A stretch of 64,000 nucleotides of DNA from UBA4479 sp963974935. Lineage in GTDB: Bacteria; Pseudomonadota; Alphaproteobacteria; Rhodospirillales; Casp-alpha2. Below, in pieces: positions 59,788 through 64,000 of the stretch. Every line of letters starts with the position of its first letter. The stretch's first letter is position 1. The position numbers and the translations under genes were made by a program. The stretch lies in NCBI GenBank assembly GCA_963974935.1, contig CAXBEV010000001.1:558001-622000 (forward strand), written 5' to 3'. The notes beneath the pieces were generated by a model. That model saw only the letters and a program-made list of their open reading frames with translations, did not search any database and had not been told where the DNA came from.

Positions 59788-61584
59788 ATGTGCGGGATTG
59801 CCGGTTTGATGAGCACCGACAGCGCCACCCCGGCGATGACGGTGCTGAATGCGATGGCGGATGCTCTCGCGCACCGTGGCCCTGACGGCCACGGTACTTA
59901 TGCCCAAGCCGACGTGGCGATGGTGCAGACGCGGCTTGCGATCATCGATCTGCAAACCGGCGACCAGCCGTTGTTCGCCCCGGCGCATGGCGCCAAGGAC
60001 AGGGACGGTGATGCGGAACTCGCGCTTGTCGCCAATGGCGAGATTTATAATTACGTCGAATTGCGCGCGGCACGGTCGGGCATCGATTTTCGCACCGGCT
60101 CGGATTGCGAGACGGCGTTATATCTGTACCGCGAGCAGGGCATCGATTTTGCCGAGCATCTGCGCGGCATGTACGCCATCGCCATTCATGATCCGGTTGA
60201 ACAGACCCTGACGCTGGCGCGCGATCCGTTCGGTATCAAGCCGTTATATTATGGCCTGACGGAAGACGGCTTTGCCTTTGCGTCCGAAGCGCAGGCGTTG
60301 TTGAAAGCGGGTTTGGCCGCGCCGAAAATATCACCGACCAAGCGTGATGAACTGCTGGCGTTGCAATTCACCACCGGTGCCGAGACCGTGTTCGACGGCA
60401 TCTATCGTGTGCTGCCCGGTGAAACATTGGTGGTGAAGGCTGGGCGCATCGTCAGCCGCAAGATCATCGCCGCGTTGCCGCCGGGCCCGCCGAGAAAAGA
60501 GACCGAAGCCGTGGCACTCCGCCGCTTCGATGAGGTGATCGAAGACGCGGTCAACATTCACCAGCGCTCAGATGTGCCGTACGGGATGTTCTTGTCAGGC
60601 GGTATCGATTCGTCGGTGATCTTGGCGGTGATGCGCAGGCTCAATGCCGAGCCTGTGCACGCCATGACCGCAGGCTTTCCCGGCACCGATGCCCATGATG
60701 AGCGGGACCACGCGCGGGCCGTCGCTGAGGTCTGCCGTGCGCACTATGACGAGATTGCCGTTACCGGCGATGATTTCTGGCGCACCTTGCCGGCCATTGC
60801 GGCGGCAATGGATGATCCGGCTGCTGATTATGCGGTGTTGCCGACATATTTGCTGGCCGAACTTGCCCGCAAACGCGGCCTTAAGGTCGTGTTGTCGGGC
60901 GAGGGAGGCGACGAAATTTTCGGGGGTTACAGTCGCTATCGGCGCAGTGCCCGGCTGCGGCTGCTGGGCGGCAGACCGATGCGTGCGCGGGCGATCTTAG
61001 ACGGTGCAGACGTTCTTTTGCATGACCCTGTCGGTTGGCGCAACGGGATTGCCATCGCTGAGGCCGAGGCCAAGCGGTATGGCCGCAGCGCCTTGCAAGC
61101 CGCGCAGGCCACAGATTGCGCGGATTGGCTACCGAATGATCTGCTCACCAAGTTGGACCGCTGTCTGATGGCACATGGCGTCGAAGGCCGGGTGCCGTTC
61201 TTGGACCCAGGCGTCGCCGACTTTGGATTTGCGCTCGCTGACCGGTTAAAGGTCAAGCACGGGCGCGGGAAGTGGCTGCTGCGGAAATGGCTGGAAACCG
61301 CGCTGCCCGAATGCAAGCCGTTCAGCAAAAAGCGCGGCTTCACGGTGCCGGTGGGTGATTGGATCGCAGAAAAGGGTGCAAAGCTCGGCCCGCTCGTCGC
61401 GGCTCAGCCTGGTATCGCCGACGTCTGCGACGCATCTGCCGTCGAACGTCTGTTCGCCGCCGGTGCGGATCAGGGCAAAGCGCAATGGACGCTGCTGTTC
61501 TACGCACTCTGGCACCGACATCACATTGAGGGCGCGTCCGCATCCGGAGATGTGTTTGACGTGCTCGCCGAGGGGCGACGATGA
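59788..61584 (+). CDS. asnB: Glutamine-hydrolysing asparagine synthetase (AsnB-like)
   Basis: 598 aa. N-terminal class II glutaminase with nucleophile Cys2 (MCGIAGLMST), AHRGPDGHG and VANGEIYNYVELR. The C-terminal ATP pyrophosphatase domain has FLSGGIDSS near residue 270 and VLSGEGGDEIFGGYSRYRR. AsnB paralogues inside polysaccharide operons often amidate sugar carboxylates or intermediates rather than make asparagine. Its place behind four glycosyltransferases supports such a role here, by inference. Confidence 0.95.
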   Translation: MCGIAGLMSTDSATPAMTVLNAMADALAHRGPDGHGTYAQADVAMVQTRLAIIDLQTGDQPLFAPAHGAKDRDGDAELALVANGEIYNYVELRAARSGIDFRTGSDCETALYLYREQGIDFAEHLRGMYAIAIHDPVEQTLTLARDPFGIKPLYYGLTEDGFAFASEAQALLKAGLAAPKISPTKRDELLALQFTTGAETVFDGIYRVLPGETLVVKAGRIVSRKIIAALPPGPPRKETEAVALRRFDEVIEDAVNIHQRSDVPYGMFLSGGIDSSVILAVMRRLNAEPVHAMTAGFPGTDAHDERDHARAVAEVCRAHYDEIAVTGDDFWRTLPAIAAAMDDPAADYAVLPTYLLAELARKRGLKVVLSGEGGDEIFGGYSRYRRSARLRLLGGRPMRARAILDGADVLLHDPVGWRNGIAIAEAEAKRYGRSALQAAQATDCADWLPNDLLTKLDRCLMAHGVEGRVPFLDPGVADFGFALADRLKVKHGRGKWLLRKWLETALPECKPFSKKRGFTVPVGDWIAEKGAKLGPLVAAQPGIADVCDASAVERLFAAGADQGKAQWTLLFYALWHRHHIEGASASGDVFDVLAEGRR

Positions 61585-61598
61585 ACAAAACGCGGCGA

Positions 61599-61695
61599 GG
61601 GGGAGGTCCCGGGTCGCGCTTCGCTTGCCCGGGGTGACATTTTTTTTACATCTCGTCATCCCGGAATCGCATAGCGATATCCGGGACCTCCCTCG
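61599..61695. repeat. Family B repeat pair, left arm probably terminates asnB
   Basis: Left arm 61599-61639 (GGGGGAGGTCCCGGGTCGCG...CCCGGGGTGACA) is followed by a T run at 61640-61647, making a good terminator for the glycan operon. Right arm 61654-61695 (CGTCATCCCGGAATCGC...ATCCGGGACCTCC) is in the opposite orientation. Confidence 0.85.
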
Positions 61696-61702
61696 TTATT
61701 GC

Positions 61703-62617
61703 TTAAACGCCGATTGCCGTGATCCGCTTAACAATAAAATCACCGGTTTTGTTGGAAATACGCACACCGTCGAACGGGTCGGAGAAACCGCGATCGGTGA
61801 CCGAAATCACGGTCTTCCCATCGACAGAGACGGTCATCTTGCCGTCCGTGTCGCGCGACCAGACTATGGCGTGGTATTTTTTATCTTCAAGGTTCAGCGG
61901 CTGCGCCGAGGTGTCGACGACGGTCGACCCGCTGTTGCCGACCCGGTGCACCTGCAGCCCTTTGCCACTGACATACAGCAGGCGATAGCCGATCCGCGCT
62001 GCATCGCCTTGAAACACGCCGAGCTCTAGATGCCCGTTGTCGACCCATGACGAGACTTCGGCACTGATCTGGAAGGCGTTTGAAATAGGCACGCGGGTAA
62101 TGATGGCGTTTTCGACCGCCGCGGTCTGCTCTGGAACGCCAGCCGCGCGCTTCAGAATAGTACCGAAAATCGCCTTGGCGATATCTTCGCCGCTGTCACC
62201 GCTCGACTGCGTCTGAGTATCGCTTGTTTTAGTGAGAACCCGGTTGCGGAGCCCCCAGCCCTGTTCGATGAAATATTCTCCGGATATCACCTGCCATGCC
62301 GCGTTGGCAGTATAATTACCGTCCGTAAACGCATCATCCAAAACGATGGTGTTCCAGGGCACGGTGGCACCGTTGGCCAGTGTGCGGAGGTCGCGGAGGA
62401 ACGCGGGGTCCGCGGCGCGGGCCTTTTCCGCGTCATCAATCAATTTGTTCAGGCGCGCGATCATCTCTTTGAGCCGCGCATCGGCATTCTGCGCCGCAGC
62501 GCTCGATTGCGCGTTCGGATCGGACCACGTTGAATAGCGGTTGGTGTCTTGCGCCGCGCCAGGTGCGGCGATGCTGACGAGCAGCGCGGCCAAAGCCAAC
62601 GTCAAAGGTTTGCGCAT
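61703..62617 (-). CDS. Exported hypothetical protein with concanavalin-like C-terminal domain
   Basis: 304 aa with a signal peptide (MRKPLTLALAALLVSIAAPG, cleavage near AAQ). A helical segment (residues ~45-75) is followed by a beta-rich domain (VLDDAFTDGNYTANAAWQVI..., YHAIVWSRDTDGKMTVSVDG, FDGVRISNKTGDFIVKRI) that resembles LamG/DUF1080-type jelly-roll domains. These often bind carbohydrate. The proximity to the glycan operon fits but proves nothing. Confidence 0.8.
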   Translation of the reverse strand: MRKPLTLALAALLVSIAAPGAAQDTNRYSTWSDPNAQSSAAAQNADARLKEMIARLNKLIDDAEKARAADPAFLRDLRTLANGATVPWNTIVLDDAFTDGNYTANAAWQVISGEYFIEQGWGLRNRVLTKTSDTQTQSSGDSGEDIAKAIFGTILKRAAGVPEQTAAVENAIITRVPISNAFQISAEVSSWVDNGHLELGVFQGDAARIGYRLLYVSGKGLQVHRVGNSGSTVVDTSAQPLNLEDKKYHAIVWSRDTDGKMTVSVDGKTVISVTDRGFSDPFDGVRISNKTGDFIVKRITAIGV

Positions 62618-62678
62618 GCTGATGTCCTTTCATGGGTGCTGAACGATCATTATATCACGGGAATCAAAATGCAGGCCT

Positions 62679-62708
62679 GAAAACATTTGAAAACATTTGA
62701 AAACATTT
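62679..62708. repeat. Tandem 10-bp repeat upstream of pyrC
   Basis: Three exact, contiguous copies of GAAAACATTT in the 128-bp gap between divergent genes, ending 37 bases before the pyrC start. Ten-base phasing equals one helical turn. Confidence 0.9.
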
Positions 62709-62745
62709 CCGTGTGCTGGACAGGGCGTAAAAATCATGTCAGCAA

Positions 62746-63798
62746 ATGGATATGACCGAAACAGATCAATTGACGCTCCGCCGCCCCGATGACTGGCACG
62801 TGCATTTTCGTGACGGCGCGATGTTGTCTGCCGTGGTCCCGGCAACGGCCACGGTGTTCGCGCGCGCCATCGTGATGCCGAACTTGGTGCCGCCGGTGAC
62901 CGATGTCGCGGCGGCCAAAGCGTACCGAGATCGCATTATGGCTGCCGTGCCGGATGGCGTGACGTTCACGCCGTTGATGACCGCGTATCTGACCGACAGC
63001 ATCGACTCGGCTGAACTCAGGCGCGGCCATGAAGCCGATGTGTTCACGGCGGCGAAACTGTATCCCGCCGGCGCCACCACCAATTCCGACAGCGGCGTCA
63101 CCGACGTCGCCAAGATCATGCCGGTACTGCAAACCATGCAAGACATCGGCATGCCGTTGCTGGTGCACGGTGAGGTGACCGATGGAGATGTCGATATTTT
63201 CGATCGCGAAGCCGTGTTTATCGATCGTGTGTTGCAGCCGCTGCTGAAAGAGCTGCCGGGACTCAAGGTGGTGTTTGAACACATTACCACCAAAGACGCC
63301 GCCGATTTCGTGATGGCGGACAGCAGCGGTCGCTTGGGCGCGACCATCACTGCGCATCATTTGATGATCAATCGCTCCGATATTTTTAAGGGCGGCATCC
63401 GCCCACACCTGTATTGCCTGCCGATTGCCAAGCGCGAGCTGCACCGCCAAGCGCTGCGCAAGGCCGCAACCTCCGGTGACGCGCGGTTTTTCCTAGGCAC
63501 CGACACCGCGCCGCATGCTGTACACCTCAAAGAAAGCGCTTGCGGATGTGCCGGGATCTACACGGCGCCGGTCGCGTTGTCGGCCTATGCGGATGTTTTT
63601 GATGAAGAGGATGCTTTGGATCAACTGGAAGCCTTCGCGTCCCTCAACGGCCCGGCGTTTTACGGCCTCGCCCCCAATGACGAGACCGTGACGTTGACCC
63701 GAACCCCATGGTCCGTACCAGCCAGCCTGCCCGCCGGTGCCGATTCCCTCGTCCCCTTCAAAGCCGGCGAGACCCTGAACTGGCAAGTTTCTAAGTAA
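62746..63798 (+). CDS. pyrC: Dihydroorotase
   Basis: 350 aa, class II (PyrC) homodimeric enzyme of pyrimidine synthesis that cyclises carbamoyl aspartate. Zinc ligands His18/His20 in DDWHVHFRDG. The carboxylated lysine is Lys104 in AAKLYPAGATTNSDSG. LLVHGEVTD, FEHITTKDA and GTDTAPHAV are conserved. Normal length. No clear Shine-Dalgarno; ATG 62752 is an alternative start. Confidence 0.97.
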   Translation: MDMTETDQLTLRRPDDWHVHFRDGAMLSAVVPATATVFARAIVMPNLVPPVTDVAAAKAYRDRIMAAVPDGVTFTPLMTAYLTDSIDSAELRRGHEADVFTAAKLYPAGATTNSDSGVTDVAKIMPVLQTMQDIGMPLLVHGEVTDGDVDIFDREAVFIDRVLQPLLKELPGLKVVFEHITTKDAADFVMADSSGRLGATITAHHLMINRSDIFKGGIRPHLYCLPIAKRELHRQALRKAATSGDARFFLGTDTAPHAVHLKESACGCAGIYTAPVALSAYADVFDEEDALDQLEAFASLNGPAFYGLAPNDETVTLTRTPWSVPASLPAGADSLVPFKAGETLNWQVSK

Positions 63799-63829
63799 CC
63801 CCCTACATGCTGTCGGTCCTTCTATCCGA

Positions 63830-63895
63830 CGTCATTCCCGCGCAGGCGGGAATCCATCTAGGCCGCCATGGACCCCCGCCTTCGCGAGGGTGACG
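63830..63895. repeat. Family A repeat pair (head-to-head)
   Basis: Forward arm 63830-63856, 12-nt spacer, reverse arm 63869-63895 (one stem mismatch). It lies downstream of pyrC; the last ~100 bases of the window show no recognisable feature. Confidence 0.9.
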
Positions 63896-64000
63896 GGAAA
63901 AGGCGTAAGTCGCGGTTAAACGACGGTCGCCGGAATCCGAGGCGCCGACATTTCACGAACTTTCATTGAATTTTCCGCGCATATGCATATGGTCTCGGTA

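Noticed and set aside
12600..63900. CRISPR array
   Set aside because: Repeats are dispersed singly or as inverted pairs; there are no regularly spaced direct repeats with unique spacers and no cas genes.

Overview
The window looks like chromosomal DNA of an alphaproteobacterium, most likely a Rhodospirillales-type (possibly marine) Gram-negative. The reasons are the gene order ftsZ-lpxC-bamD-recN-ligA, an Fo-only ATP synthase operon with a split b/b' pair (atpI-B-E-F'-F), the set smc / DsbA-like / DUF721 / mutY, TAXI-type TRAP transport, a PutA without a DNA-binding domain, and GC-rich codon use. The genus is inference; no rRNA is present to settle it.

Layout. 1-7.3 kb: 3' end of ftsZ, then the envelope and DNA-repair run lpxC, bamD, recN, ligA. 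7.4-12.6 kb: an accessory stretch with an XRE regulator, a PAS-like protein, a GNAT-like protein, a SAM methyltransferase, a C45-type Ntn hydrolase/acyltransferase and an exported protein. 12.8-23 kb: Fo operon, smc, DsbA-like protein, DUF721, mutY, a GIY-YIG gene framed by inverted repeats, an Hpt-like protein without its histidine, and apt. 23-32.8 kb: class III aminotransferase, TAXI TRAP binding protein and fused permease, an orphan DctP-like protein, a persulfide-dioxygenase-type MBL hydrolase, a coupled pair of unknown genes and a class IV aminotransferase. 33-37 kb: an AT-richer signalling patch (helical protein, GAF-HD-GYP, Hpt-pseudoreceiver, CheY-like) ending beside a tRNA-Pro. 37.5-50.2 kb: CYTH-CHAD protein, small XRE protein, polyprenyl diphosphate synthase, DUF2007-methyltransferase fusion, S49 peptidase, putA, a small zinc-ribbon membrane protein, glyQ and glyS. 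50.5-64 kb: ppdK, HIT protein, LMW-PTP-like protein, methyltransferase, ygfZ, a tightly coupled glycosyltransferase/asnB operon (probably LPS core or surface glycan), an exported beta-rich protein and pyrC.

Palindromic repeats are scattered between genes. Family A is usually a head-to-head pair of ~27-bp hairpins with a 9-12 bp spacer. At 21681-22066 the same arrangement holds a complete GIY-YIG nuclease-fold gene in place of the spacer, which suggests a small nuclease-linked element and its gene-less derivatives. This is the most interesting signal in the window. Others are a low-GC mosaic segment inside glyS, a gene pair with a possible permuted papain-like fold, and the signalling patch next to tRNA-Pro.
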